Source: Actinomycetota bacterium (GTDB taxonomy: Bacteria; Actinomycetota; Acidimicrobiia; IMCC26256; PALSA-610). Taken from it: 12,805 bases of DNA. Of this stretch, positions 1-6,263 are shown one piece after another. Made by a program: the position numbers and the translations under genes. The notes under the pieces were generated by a model. It did not search any database, was not told where the DNA came from, and saw only the letters and a list, made by a program, of their open reading frames with translations. Numbering within the stretch: position 1 is the first letter of the stretch; the number at the start of each line of letters is the position of its first letter. Where the stretch lies: contig JAUZEI010000111.1 in assembly GCA_030839105.1 (NCBI GenBank), forward strand, positions 1-12,805. The letters run 5' to 3'.

Positions 1-25
1 GATCGCGACCGTCACGGTCCCGGCG

Positions 26-613
26 TTAGGTGACTTCGCCTGCTTGAAGCGCGGCGGCCTCGAGCTTGCTCCGATAGTCCTTCCACAAAGCCTCATCACC
101 CGGCGGGAGGTTGGACCAGCGGCGATCAGCCCCGACGGCGCCATCGATCAACTCGCGAAGGATGTCGGCGTGGCCGGCGTGGCGATAGATGTCGACGATC
201 ACGTGAACCAGCGCCCGATGAAGCGAGAGCTCGCGTTCGCCCTCCGACCACCACGGCACCTCACCCATGGCGCCCAACGGAAGCGCATCGATCGTGGCGT
301 CGGAATGAGCCCACACCCGGCGACAGAACTCGACGACGCGATCCTTCGTCTCGTTGGGCCGCACCCACATGTCACCGTTCGGCTCGCTGTCCTGCATCCA
401 CGCCAGCGGCTCTGGGAACGGCCGGCCGAACACCGATCCAAAGTAGCCGGTCTCGATACTGGCGACGTGCTGGACCAGACCGAGCAAGTTCGTTCCCGTC
501 GGCACCAACGGTCGGCGAATGTCGTACTCAGACAGCCCATCGAGCTTCCAAAGCATCACCTCGCGACCCGACTGCAGGTACTCGCGCAGATCTGCCTTCG
601 GATCGAACGCCAC
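26..613 (-). CDS. DinB/DUF664-family putative metal-dependent protein
   Basis: The product has 195 residues and looks full length for the DUF664 branch of the DinB-like four-helix-bundle superfamily, whose members include thiol- (mycothiol- or bacillithiol-) dependent transferases and many uncharacterised proteins. The recognisable blocks are an N-terminal 'LWKLDGLSEYDIRRPL' segment (about 21-36), 'LVQHVASIE' with H49 and E54, and 'HVIVDIYRHAGHADILREL' with H137, H145 and H148. H49, H145 and H148 are the probable metal ligands by family analogy. The start is GTG at 613; the family's usual N-terminus (MAFDPKADL-like) begins exactly there and the nearest upstream ATG is out of frame. No strong ribosome binding site is visible. 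It is cytoplasmic, with no signal peptide. The actual substrate cannot be read from sequence. It is separated from the sigma-factor region by decayed DNA and has no evident link to it. Confidence 0.9.
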   Translation of the reverse strand: MAFDPKADLREYLQSGREVMLWKLDGLSEYDIRRPLVPTGTNLLGLVQHVASIETGYFGSVFGRPFPEPLAWMQDSEPNGDMWVRPNETKDRVVEFCRRVWAHSDATIDALPLGAMGEVPWWSEGERELSLHRALVHVIVDIYRHAGHADILRELIDGAVGADRRWSNLPPGDEALWKDYRSKLEAAALQAGEVT

Positions 614-689
614 GGACGCAGTCTGCCATCGCGGTCGAGAATCCCGGAAATGCCGTTCTGGGATGCTGAAGCGGCGTCAGCGGCTCAGC
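614..689. other. Short spacer with no recognised feature
   Basis: This 76-bp stretch between the DinB-like start and the end of the recombinase-like relic must hold the DinB-like promoter. I see no clear promoter, repeat or RNA gene. Together with the relics at 690-1183 and the 60-bp gap at 1184-1243, it makes up a ~630-bp tract without an intact gene. Confidence 0.5.
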
Positions 690-1050
690 TCAACTCTCCC
701 GAACGTCGGAGGGTTTGAAAGGAAGTCCGATCAGCTCCACCAAAGCGTCGTTACTCGAACCGCCCAACACCGGGGCGTACGGGTCCCTGTAGTCCACGGC
801 AGTCACCTCGCCCGCCGCGATATGGAAGCGGTGGAAGACCCGCTGGCGACGAGCGACCGTGTTCGCTCGGCGCCGTGTGTCGAGGTCGTCCAGGGTCGCG
901 CCGATTCGTCGGCGACACTCGCATAAGCCGTCCGCTGACGCGGCGAGTTGGACGGAGGCCGATCGCAAGGCTTCGTCGACCCCTCTCTGCTGTGTCTTGA
1001 AGTCGGCGAGGGCAATCGCTCCCGCCGATGATTCCGACGTAGAAGGGATT
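690..1050 (-). pseudogene. Possible C-terminal remnant of a serine recombinase
   Basis: The minus frame ending at the TGA at 690 shows codon-position GC bias like the real genes here, at least from about 1030 down to 690. It reads as a helical, possibly coiled segment ('ALADFKTQQRGVDEALRSAS'), then 'RRQRVFHRFHIAAGEVTAV', 'DYRDPYAPVLGGSSN' and 'ALVELIGLPFKP'. This order resembles the extreme C-terminus of large serine recombinases of actinobacteria, where a coiled region is followed by a short beta segment with E-[VI]-x-x-x-x-Y-R-x-P and a 'GSN...LVGL'-like tail. No catalytic domain, recombinase domain or zinc ribbon is present upstream, so if the assignment is right it is a dead fragment. The assignment comes from remembered family character, not an alignment. 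An orphan hypothetical protein is the alternative. Confidence 0.35.
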
Positions 1051-1059
1051 CGCGAGCGT

Positions 1060-1183
1060 TTCGGATCGTGCCGGCAGACGTGACGTCGTGGGTTACGAGA
1101 GCCGCGACACCTCACGATGAGTTTGTCGTACTCGATTCCAAGTCGGCTGGCTTGAGTGAACAGTTGAGTGCCACCGCCGTCAT
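1060..1183 (-). pseudogene. N-terminal remnant of an NAD(P)H-dependent FMN reductase
   Basis: An ATG at 1183 opens a frame beginning 'MTAVALNCSLKPADLESSTT', which matches the start of flavodoxin-fold NADPH-dependent FMN reductases ('AVALNCSLKP...SST' forms the first strand and the phosphate-binding loop). An in-frame TGA at 1112-1114 ends it after 23 codons. Beyond the stop the same frame continues plausibly with 'GVAALVTHDVTSAGTIR', the expected next helix and strand, before similarity fades at about 1060. A GGAGG lies about 13 bases upstream of the ATG. The rest of the ~190-residue family is absent. It is therefore a truncated relic, adjoining the recombinase-like relic. Recognition is by eye. 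Confidence 0.5.
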
Positions 1184-1243
1184 GGTCACTTCATCGACCT
1201 CCGATCTGCGCGAGGAGCGTAGATGCGTCGCGGGACTGCGCGG

Positions 1244-1426
1244 CTACGCGGCGTCGTCTGGTTCAACGGTGTCGCGGAGGATACTGAGAACGCGCTCGTA
1301 CCGGGTCGCCTCGACCTGGCACCACGCACAGCTCTCGAGGTGCGCGATGACCTGAGCATTTTCGTCGTCTTCGAGCGCGCGCAGTGCGAAGGCGCCGAGC
1401 AGTTGCGCGGCCTCGTCATGATCCAT
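1244..1426 (-). CDS. Minimal zinc-binding anti-sigma factor-like protein (ZAS/zf-HC2 domain only)
   Basis: The product has 60 residues, starting at ATG 1426. It begins MDHDEAAQLLGAFAL, typical of actinobacterial anti-sigma N-termini, and carries H29-x3-C33-x2-C36, the zinc-binding core of the ZAS domain (zf-HC2). These domains sit between regions 2 and 4 of a partner ECF sigma factor and keep it from RNA polymerase. Family members normally continue into a membrane helix plus outer domain (RskA-like) or a cupin (ChrR-like). Here the protein stops about 24 residues after the last Cys, with no membrane segment. It may be a soluble mini anti-sigma factor or a truncated relic; decayed DNA follows it. 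It diverges from the sigma gene instead of lying downstream of it, and the two share one promoter region. The ribosome binding site is weak. Confidence 0.75.
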   Translation of the reverse strand: MDHDEAAQLLGAFALRALEDDENAQVIAHLESCAWCQVEATRYERVLSILRDTVEPDDAA

Positions 1427-1583
1427 CGTGCACGGCCGACATCCTTCGGTTCAGCGACGATAGGTGTACGGATCTTGTACGAAGCGAACTGCAGCTCGGA
1501 TGACTTAGGCGTCCGACGGCCCTCACTCCTACGTTCGCTGACCGGCGTAGCTTGGTTCCTTCGCGACCGGGCCAGGTGGAGCT
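1427..1583. promoter_or_regulatory. Divergent promoter region between anti-sigma and ECF sigma genes
   Basis: This 157-bp spacer must hold the promoters of both divergent genes. It contains the TGTACG repeat pair at 1465-1481, listed separately. Further downstream on the plus strand are GAACT (1486-1490) and CGTCC (1510-1514), which resemble the GGAAC and CGTC elements of ECF promoters. Their spacing (about 20 bp) is longer than the usual 16-17, so an ECF-dependent autoregulatory promoter is only a weak suggestion. TTGTAC at 1475-1480 could instead act as a housekeeping -35 overlapping the repeat. AGGTGG (1574-1579) sits 4 bases before the sigma GTG start. Confidence 0.45.
1465..1481 (+). repeat. 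Two TGTACG direct repeats at 11-bp spacing (possible CarH-type operator)
   Basis: TGTACG occurs at 1465-1470 and again at 1476-1481, so the repeats are exactly one helical turn apart. From established work, the B12 photoreceptor CarH of Thermus binds head-to-tail to 11-bp direct repeats with a core of the form T-n-TACA; these copies fit T-n-TAC with G as the last base. The next register upstream (1454-1459) keeps only ACG, and the downstream register does not match. The site lies in the divergent sigma/anti-sigma spacer. Operator function is inference, and no MerR-type DNA-binding protein is visible in this window. Confidence 0.45.
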
Positions 1584-2159
1584 GTGGCGAGAGAAGATCT
1601 CGGAACGGTCGATGACCACGAGCTCGTCGCCGCGATCACCCGCGACGACGAGGCCGCGATGGCCGAGGTGGTCCGACGTCACCACGGTCCGGTGCTCGCG
1701 TTCGCCCGCCGCCTGGTCGGCGACAGCGGAAGGGCCGAGGAGATCTCACAAGAGGTGTTCCTGCGGCTCTGGGAACGGTCCGAGCGTTTCGACACCCAGC
1801 GCGGATCGTTACGAGCGTTCCTCCTCGCGATCACGCACGGACGTGCACTCGATGTGATGCGATCCGATAGTGCGCGCAAAGCGCGGGAACAGCGTGACGC
1901 GCACAAGAGGACCTTTCCCGAGTCTGGAATAGAAGCCGAGGTCGTCGCGCAGACCGTCGCCGGCGCCCTGCGCGACGCTCTCGGGCATCTTCCTGACGGC
2001 GAGCGACGAGCAGTCGAACTCGCGTACTTCGGCGGGCACAGCTACCGCACGGTCGCAGAAATGCTCGACGAGCCCGAAGGCACGATCAAGGGCCGCATCC
2101 GCAGCGGCCTGTCGAAGCTTCGCGCCGTGCTCGCCGACCAGGACCTCCGAGGCCCGTAA
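1584..2159 (+). CDS. ECF-family RNA polymerase sigma factor
   Basis: The product has 191 residues, the usual ECF length. It contains sigma region 2 (about 33-98, including 'AEEISQEVFLRLWERSERFD' and 'GSLRAFLLAITHGRALDVMR') and region 4 (about 128-182, including 'LPDGERRAVELAYFGGHSY' followed by the helix-turn-helix 'TVAEMLDEPEGTIKGRIR'). The region 4 wording resembles SigK-type and light-responsive ECF factors. It should direct RNA polymerase to stress promoters and be held inactive by a zinc anti-sigma factor, probably the divergent 60-residue protein. The start is GTG at 1584 with AGGTGG 4 bases upstream; the frame is closed by TAG at 1548, so little extension is possible. Probable targets, by context, are its own promoter and the lipid/photolyase operon at 3524-9807. 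It is convergent with the B12-binding gene, 27 bp away. Confidence 0.93.
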   Translation: MAREDLGTVDDHELVAAITRDDEAAMAEVVRRHHGPVLAFARRLVGDSGRAEEISQEVFLRLWERSERFDTQRGSLRAFLLAITHGRALDVMRSDSARKAREQRDAHKRTFPESGIEAEVVAQTVAGALRDALGHLPDGERRAVELAYFGGHSYRTVAEMLDEPEGTIKGRIRSGLSKLRAVLADQDLRGP

Positions 2160-2186
2160 CGAGTTAGCGGACGTCTACGCCGACTT

Positions 2187-3176
2187 TCAGTTGAGCGCCG
2201 CTCGCAATGCGGCGCCGGCGCGCCGAAGATCGCCGTTCATCGCGTCGGCGAGCGCCACGAGCGCAGAGTCGATGTGCGCGAGCTCGAAGCCGTGCGCAGG
2301 GCCCGTTTCGCGTAGCCACTGCACGTGCTCCGCGATCAACACCGGTTCCTTCACCAGGAGTGAACTTTCGAGGACCTGTAACAACCGCTGCAGCTCTTCA
2401 CCGAGCACCGGCGTTGTGTTGTCGTCCTTGGCCGTCGCTGCGAGCGCGGCCCCGACGAGGCCGAAGCTCCGTTGGGCGAACGCTGCATGTTCCGCGATCG
2501 GGCCCGGCGCGACAGCCAGCGCGCCCGCCGAGGACGTTTCCCATGAGCGCAGGATCCGAATGGCGTCGTTAGGAACCTGCGCAAGCGCGTCGAAACCGAG
2601 CTGAGCTGCTCGATCTGCCGTCCGCAGTGCGCGACCTCCGCCCACAACGCGGATGCCCAGATCGTGCGCCATCGCGACCGAATGGGCTGCTCCGACCAGA
2701 GCGGTCGGCATCGAACAGCTCAAGGCGAGCGCGAACGGCTGCTGCAGATCCAGAAAGTCGCCAAGATGGGCCGCGGGAACCGACGCGCCAAGAAACAACA
2801 CTCGGAACCCCTCGAGCGCGAGCGCGCTCGCGACCACCCGACCACCCAGCGCATGTACATCGCGTTCGGGACACGCGACCACGACCGCCGCACCATGAGC
2901 GCTTTCGGCAGTGGCGCCGAGTCTCACCAGCAGATCCTCGACCGCAGCGCTCGCTGCGTGCTCGTCCGCGATGCTGAGATCGCCCGTGGCCCAACGACGG
3001 CCCAACTCGGTCTGGACCGGGCTGAGCACATCCATGACGATCTCATCGAACGGCACTCCGTAGTCAAGGAGCTCGACCGCAAGTCGGTACGCGAGGGGGA
3101 CGTCGCCGTTCACGAGCGCAGCCAGCATCGCTACACGCTCATCATCTCTGGGTGGATGGTCGAATGCGCTACTCAT
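2187..3176 (-). CDS. CarH-like cobalamin-binding photoreceptor candidate lacking a DNA-binding domain
   Basis: The product has 329 residues. Residues ~12-88 form the helical cap that precedes a B12 domain; W62-x9-E72-H73 is the W-x9-EH signature of CarH/LitR light sensors, where these residues pack over the adenosyl group of adenosylcobalamin. A Rossmann-like B12-binding domain follows (~95-215): 'ERDVHALGG' supplies D106-x-H108-x-x-G111 with H108 as the likely lower cobalt ligand, then 'FRVLFLGASVP' (124-134), 'LSCSMPTAL' (152-160) and 'VVGGGRAL' (177-184). CarH proteins carry an N-terminal MerR helix-turn-helix; here only ~12 residues precede the cap, so DNA binding is not expected. Residues ~225-329 are an unassigned helical region. 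The start is ATG 3176 with GGAGG 8 bases upstream. Light-dependent contact with another regulator, such as the nearby sigma or anti-sigma protein, is inference. It is convergent with the sigma gene. Confidence 0.88.
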   Translation of the reverse strand: MSSAFDHPPRDDERVAMLAALVNGDVPLAYRLAVELLDYGVPFDEIVMDVLSPVQTELGRRWATGDLSIADEHAASAAVEDLLVRLGATAESAHGAAVVVACPERDVHALGGRVVASALALEGFRVLFLGASVPAAHLGDFLDLQQPFALALSCSMPTALVGAAHSVAMAHDLGIRVVGGGRALRTADRAAQLGFDALAQVPNDAIRILRSWETSSAGALAVAPGPIAEHAAFAQRSFGLVGAALAATAKDDNTTPVLGEELQRLLQVLESSLLVKEPVLIAEHVQWLRETGPAHGFELAHIDSALVALADAMNGDLRRAGAALRAALN

Positions 3177-3184
3177 CGCCGTCG

Positions 3185-3189
3185 CCTCC
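3185..3189 (-). promoter_or_regulatory. Ribosome binding site of the B12-binding gene
   Basis: GGAGG on the minus strand lies 8 bases before ATG 3176. This supports that ATG as the true start, and so supports the absence of an N-terminal DNA-binding domain: the DUF427 relic's frame stops at 3211, just upstream. Confidence 0.75.
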
Positions 3190-3210
3190 GCAGTCCTTCA
3201 CGAGCCGAGC

Positions 3211-3474
3211 CTAGGTTGTGTCTCGCTCGACCTGTTCGAGCGCGTCGGGCCTGATGTCGGCCGTCGGGAAGTAGTAGTTCGGAGGATGGCTATCTCCATC
3301 CGCGATCGTGATCCCGCCGAGCACGACACGAAGCCGCCGATCTACAGCCTCGAGTCGGGGTGGCCGCGGGTAGTCCCACACCCATTCGTGTCGGGGCGCA
3401 GGCTCGACCTGCGCCGGCACGTTCCTCGAGCGCCTCACACAGCGCGTACGGGGCTGAGGTCGCGGACGGATCAC
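3211..3474 (-). pseudogene. Truncated DUF427-family gene
   Basis: The 87-codon frame contains 'WVWDYPRPPRLEAVDRRLRV' (31-50), 'VLGGITIADG' and 'SHPPNYYFPTADIR', the N-terminal half of a DUF427 protein. About 10 residues usually found between 'IAD' and 'SHPP' (around an 'RVLET' motif) are missing. The frame ends at 'ERDTT', just before the family's 'CEWKG' motif, so the C-terminal half is gone. It is most likely a decayed gene with an internal deletion and a truncation, although a short expressed protein cannot be excluded. It lies 34 bp upstream of the B12-binding gene on the same strand and fills most of the 3177-3523 spacer; its upstream end borders the operon promoter region. The function of DUF427 is not established. 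Confidence 0.6.
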
Positions 3475-3523
3475 GAGCCGGTGGAGATCCGTCCATTCAC
3501 GAGGTGTCTCCGTACGACGGGTT
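3475..3523 (+). promoter_or_regulatory. Presumed promoter/leader of the lipid-photolyase operon
   Basis: This is the non-coding gap between the DUF427 relic and the first operon gene, so the operon promoter probably lies here or overlaps the relic. No clear -35/-10 pair and no paired TGTACG repeat is visible. A single CCGTACGAC lies at 3510-3518, and GAGGTG at 3501-3506 is too far from the GTG start to be a good ribosome binding site. The call rests on position, not on a recognised motif. Confidence 0.3.
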
Positions 3524-3973
3524 GTGGCTCATTATCGAACATCGGTTCCGACGCGTTGGCAGGCGGAGAGCGCGTTCGATTTCATGGCGGACCTGCGGAA
3601 CTTCGTCTGCTGGGATCCGGGCGTACGGAATGTGCAGATGGTTGCCGGTGAGGTTCCAGGGCTCGGGGCCGTGTTCGACGTTGCTGTGCGGGTCCCGTTC
3701 GGCGCGATGACCTTGCGCTACCAGGTGATTACGTGGGAACCGCCGGGGCGGCTCGTCGTGCGCGCCGAGACGTCGACGTTGAAATCGCTCGACGAGATCC
3801 TCGTCGAACCCGGACCCAATGGGGCGACGGTGATCTACGACGCCGACCTACAGCTGCGGAGCGGACTGCGGTTCGCGAATCCTGCCCTCGGCGCGGTCTT
3901 CGGCCGGATCGGCCAACGGGCCGCTGACGGGCTGCGGCGCGTGCTCGCCGAGGATCGGCCCCCGGTGTCATGA
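3524..3973 (+). CDS. SRPBCC/polyketide-cyclase-like small ligand-binding protein
   Basis: The product has 149 residues and fits the START/SRPBCC helix-grip fold: an N-terminal strand ('HYRTSVPTRW'), helix ('AFDFMADLRNFVCWDPGV', 18-34), a series of strands ('GAVFDVAVRVPFGAMTLRYQV', ~48-68; 'ITWEPPGRLVVRAET'), and a long C-terminal helix (~117-143, 'FANPALGAVFGRIGQRAADGLRRVL'). Such proteins bind hydrophobic ligands in a central cavity. Its position as first gene of a fatty-acid-modifying operon suggests a lipid or isoprenoid ligand, which is inference. The start is GTG 3524, chosen because the fold begins there; no strong ribosome binding site is seen. Its stop overlaps the next start (ATGA at 3970-3973), indicating translational coupling. 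Confidence 0.85.
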   Translation: MAHYRTSVPTRWQAESAFDFMADLRNFVCWDPGVRNVQMVAGEVPGLGAVFDVAVRVPFGAMTLRYQVITWEPPGRLVVRAETSTLKSLDEILVEPGPNGATVIYDADLQLRSGLRFANPALGAVFGRIGQRAADGLRRVLAEDRPPVS

Positions 3974-4962
3974 CCATGTTCGCGGACGCGGTCGATCGGA
4001 CCCTTGAAATGACGATCGTTCCGAGCTTCACCCGGATCGGCTACGCGGTTCGATCGCGTCTCGATCACTGGACCCCGGTCGGCCAGTACGACTTGACCGG
4101 CCGGGTCGTGGTGATCACGGGCGCGACGTCGGGGCTGGGTCTCGCCGCGACGCAGGCACTTGTTGCTGATGGCGCGACCGTCGAGATCATCGCACGCGAC
4201 GCCACGAAAGCCGCCGCGGTGTGCGAGCAACTCCGCCACGGCACAACCTCAGCGGAGGTCGGGTACGTGGTCGCCGACACGGGGGATCTCGATGCCGTCC
4301 GCAAGGCGTTTGATGATTTGTCGCGCCGCCATGGGGAGATTCACGCGCTGATCCACAATGCCGGTGCGCTCGACAAGCAATACGGGCAGTCGCCGCAGGG
4401 CATCGAACACACCGTCGCAAGCCAAGTGCTCGGCCCGTTCCTCTTGACAGGTCTCTTACTCCCACAGCTTCGTGCGACCCCACGCTCGCGCGTGCTGTGG
4501 GTCTCCTCAGGTGGCATGTACTCCCAACCACTGTCCGTCGCCGGACTGCAGATGGGACCCGATGACTACGACGGCACGGTCGCTTACGCGCGAGCCAAAC
4601 GCGCCCAAGTCACGCTCGCCCAGATGTGGGCCGAGTACCTACGTCCCGACCACATCGCCGTGCATGCAATGCACCCCGGCTGGGCTGACACGCCCGGCGT
4701 ACGACGATCCTTGCCGACCTTCCGACGTGTCTCCGGACCGCTGCTGCGCAGTCCCGATCAGGGCGCAGACACCCTCGTGTGGCTCGCCGCCGACGACCGC
4801 ACACCGATCGAGACGACCGGATCGTTCTGGCTCGATCGACGACCCCGCGCGACCCACCGCGCGTCGGCAACACGCAGATCCGACACCGTGGACGAACGGC
4901 GCTGCCTCTGGGACTGGTGCGTTGCTCGTTGCGGAATCCGCAGCGAGATCGAGGCGTCGTGA
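3970..4962 (+). CDS. DHRS12-like short-chain dehydrogenase/reductase
   Basis: The product has 330 residues, longer than classical SDRs because of an N-terminal extension (1-44, 'IVPSFTRIGYAVRSRL') and a C-terminal tail ('GSFWLDRRPRATHRASATRR') characteristic of the DHRS12-like branch. The NAD(P)-binding site is T50-G-A-T-S-G-L-G57, N130 lies in 'HNAG', and the catalytic residues are S179/S180 and Y206-x3-K210. R76 in 'IIARDATK' after the second strand hints at NADP preference. It probably oxidises or reduces a lipid-linked alcohol or ketone. SDRs of this branch commonly sit beside the COG2907/DUF1365/CFA-like trio, as here. It overlaps both neighbours by 4 bp (3970-3973 and GTGA 4959-4962). 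The exact substrate is unknown. Confidence 0.92.
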   Translation: MTMFADAVDRTLEMTIVPSFTRIGYAVRSRLDHWTPVGQYDLTGRVVVITGATSGLGLAATQALVADGATVEIIARDATKAAAVCEQLRHGTTSAEVGYVVADTGDLDAVRKAFDDLSRRHGEIHALIHNAGALDKQYGQSPQGIEHTVASQVLGPFLLTGLLLPQLRATPRSRVLWVSSGGMYSQPLSVAGLQMGPDDYDGTVAYARAKRAQVTLAQMWAEYLRPDHIAVHAMHPGWADTPGVRRSLPTFRRVSGPLLRSPDQGADTLVWLAADDRTPIETTGSFWLDRRPRATHRASATRRSDTVDERRCLWDWCVARCGIRSEIEAS

Positions 4963-6263
4963 GGATCGCGATCGTCGGCACCGGCGTGTCGGGATTGGTC
5001 GCGGCGCACGCACTGCACCGCGACCATGAGGTAACGGTCTATGAGGCCGACACGCGAGTCGGCGGCCACGCCAACACGGTCGACGTTGAGGTCGGCGGCG
5101 TCATACACGCCGTTGACACCGGATTCATCGTCTACAACGACCCGAACTATCCGGGATTCACGGCTCTCCTGCGCGAGCTCGGCGTCGAGACGCAACCGAC
5201 CGAGATGAGCTTCAGCGTCACGAACGCCGGGAGCGGCCTCGAGTATCGGGGCTCCAACCTCAACACCTTGTTCGCGCAACGGCGCAACCTCACAAGACCA
5301 TCGTTCTTCCGCCTCGTGACCGAGATCGTGCGTTTCAACCGCGCCGCACGCCGGCTCGTCGTCAACGAACCGCGATGGCAGGCATCCGACCGTCTTCCTA
5401 CGACCGGAGGCGACGACGGTACGAGCGACGAGTCGATCGAGAAGTTTCTCCGACGCGGCCGGTACTCCCAATCGTTTGTCGAGCAGTTCCTCGTTCCGTT
5501 CGGCAGCGCGATCTGGTCCGCCGATCCGTCGACGTTCACGCGCTTCCCGATGCGTTCCTACGCGCGCTTCATGGACAACCACGGTCTCCTCGGCCTTCCC
5601 GGCCGCGCGCAGTGGCGCACGATCACGGGAGGATCACGCGCATACGTCGAAGCGCTCGTCGCGCCGTTCGCCGATCGGATCCGGCTCGCGACCGCAGTGC
5701 ACAAGGTCGTCGCCGACCCCTCCGACCGCGCCGCTTCCAAGATCGAGGTGCTGACCGATCTCGGGCCGGAACGCTTCGATCGGGTGATCATCGCGGCACA
5801 CAGCGACCAGGCACTCGAGATGCTCGCCGATCCGAGCGCGTCCGAGCGGTCGGTGCTCGGCTCGATCTCCTACCAACCCAACACGGCCACGTTGCACACT
5901 GACGCGCGCCTCTTACCCAACAGTCGGCTTGCCCGCGCGAGCTGGAACTACTGGATCGATCCCGGCGGTCGTCGTGCAACCGTGACGTACTGGATGAACG
6001 CACTCCAGGCGATCACCTCCGAACGGCCGATCCTCCTCACGCTCAACCGCGCGGATGCGATCGATCCGAAGCTGGTGCTGGCCGAGTTCGAATACCAGCA
6101 TCCGGTGTTCGACCTGGCCGCGATCCGCGCGCAGCAGCGCCGGCGCGAGATCCAGGGCGCACGCGGGATCTATTTCGTCGGCGCCTATTGGGGCTACGGG
6201 TTCCACGAGGACGGCGTGCAGAGCGCCCTCGAAGTTGCACGCGCGATCAGAGACGAACGATGA
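4959..6263 (+). CDS. COG2907 FAD-dependent oxidoreductase (amine-oxidase-like)
   Basis: The product has 434 residues when started at GTG 4959. That start gives 'MRIAIVGTGVSG' with the FAD-binding G7-x-G9-x-x-G12 right at the N-terminus and a GTGA overlap with the SDR; the frame is open further upstream, but that stretch runs inside the SDR gene. E29 in 'VYEAD' should bind the FAD ribose, 'RVGGHANT' (33-40) and 'DTGFIVYN' (53-60) follow, and 'GAYWGYGFHEDGV' near the C-terminus closes the flavin site. The family is flavin amine-oxidase/desaturase-like and is regularly paired with DUF1365 and CFA-synthase-like genes. By analogy to UfaO of the Rhodobacter sphaeroides furan-fatty-acid pathway, recalled from the literature, it may oxidise a methylated acyl chain. 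It has no signal peptide. It overlaps DUF1365 by ATGA (6260-6263). Confidence 0.92.
   Translation: MRIAIVGTGVSGLVAAHALHRDHEVTVYEADTRVGGHANTVDVEVGGVIHAVDTGFIVYNDPNYPGFTALLRELGVETQPTEMSFSVTNAGSGLEYRGSNLNTLFAQRRNLTRPSFFRLVTEIVRFNRAARRLVVNEPRWQASDRLPTTGGDDGTSDESIEKFLRRGRYSQSFVEQFLVPFGSAIWSADPSTFTRFPMRSYARFMDNHGLLGLPGRAQWRTITGGSRAYVEALVAPFADRIRLATAVHKVVADPSDRAASKIEVLTDLGPERFDRVIIAAHSDQALEMLADPSASERSVLGSISYQPNTATLHTDARLLPNSRLARASWNYWIDPGGRRATVTYWMNALQAITSERPILLTLNRADAIDPKLVLAEFEYQHPVFDLAAIRAQQRRREIQGARGIYFVGAYWGYGFHEDGVQSALEVARAIRDER

Noticed and set aside
7..19. GACCG-TCA-CGGTC inverted repeat just past the DinB-like stop, as a terminator
   Set aside because: The stem is only 5 bp with a 3-base loop and no T-run, and it sits at the window edge; too weak to call.
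1486..1514. GAACT...CGTCC as a firm ECF autoregulatory promoter
   Set aside because: The spacer is about 20 bp, against the usual 16-17, and no matching pair was found ahead of the 3524 operon; kept only as a weak remark.
2854..2859. TGTACA palindrome inside the B12-binding gene, as another CarH-type operator
   Set aside because: It is a single copy within coding sequence with no 11-bp partner on either side.
4779..4958. Upstream extension of the FAD oxidoreductase frame
   Set aside because: The frame is open but runs inside the SDR coding region. The FAD-binding GxGxxG begins right after the GTG at 4959, which also forms the usual 4-bp overlap.
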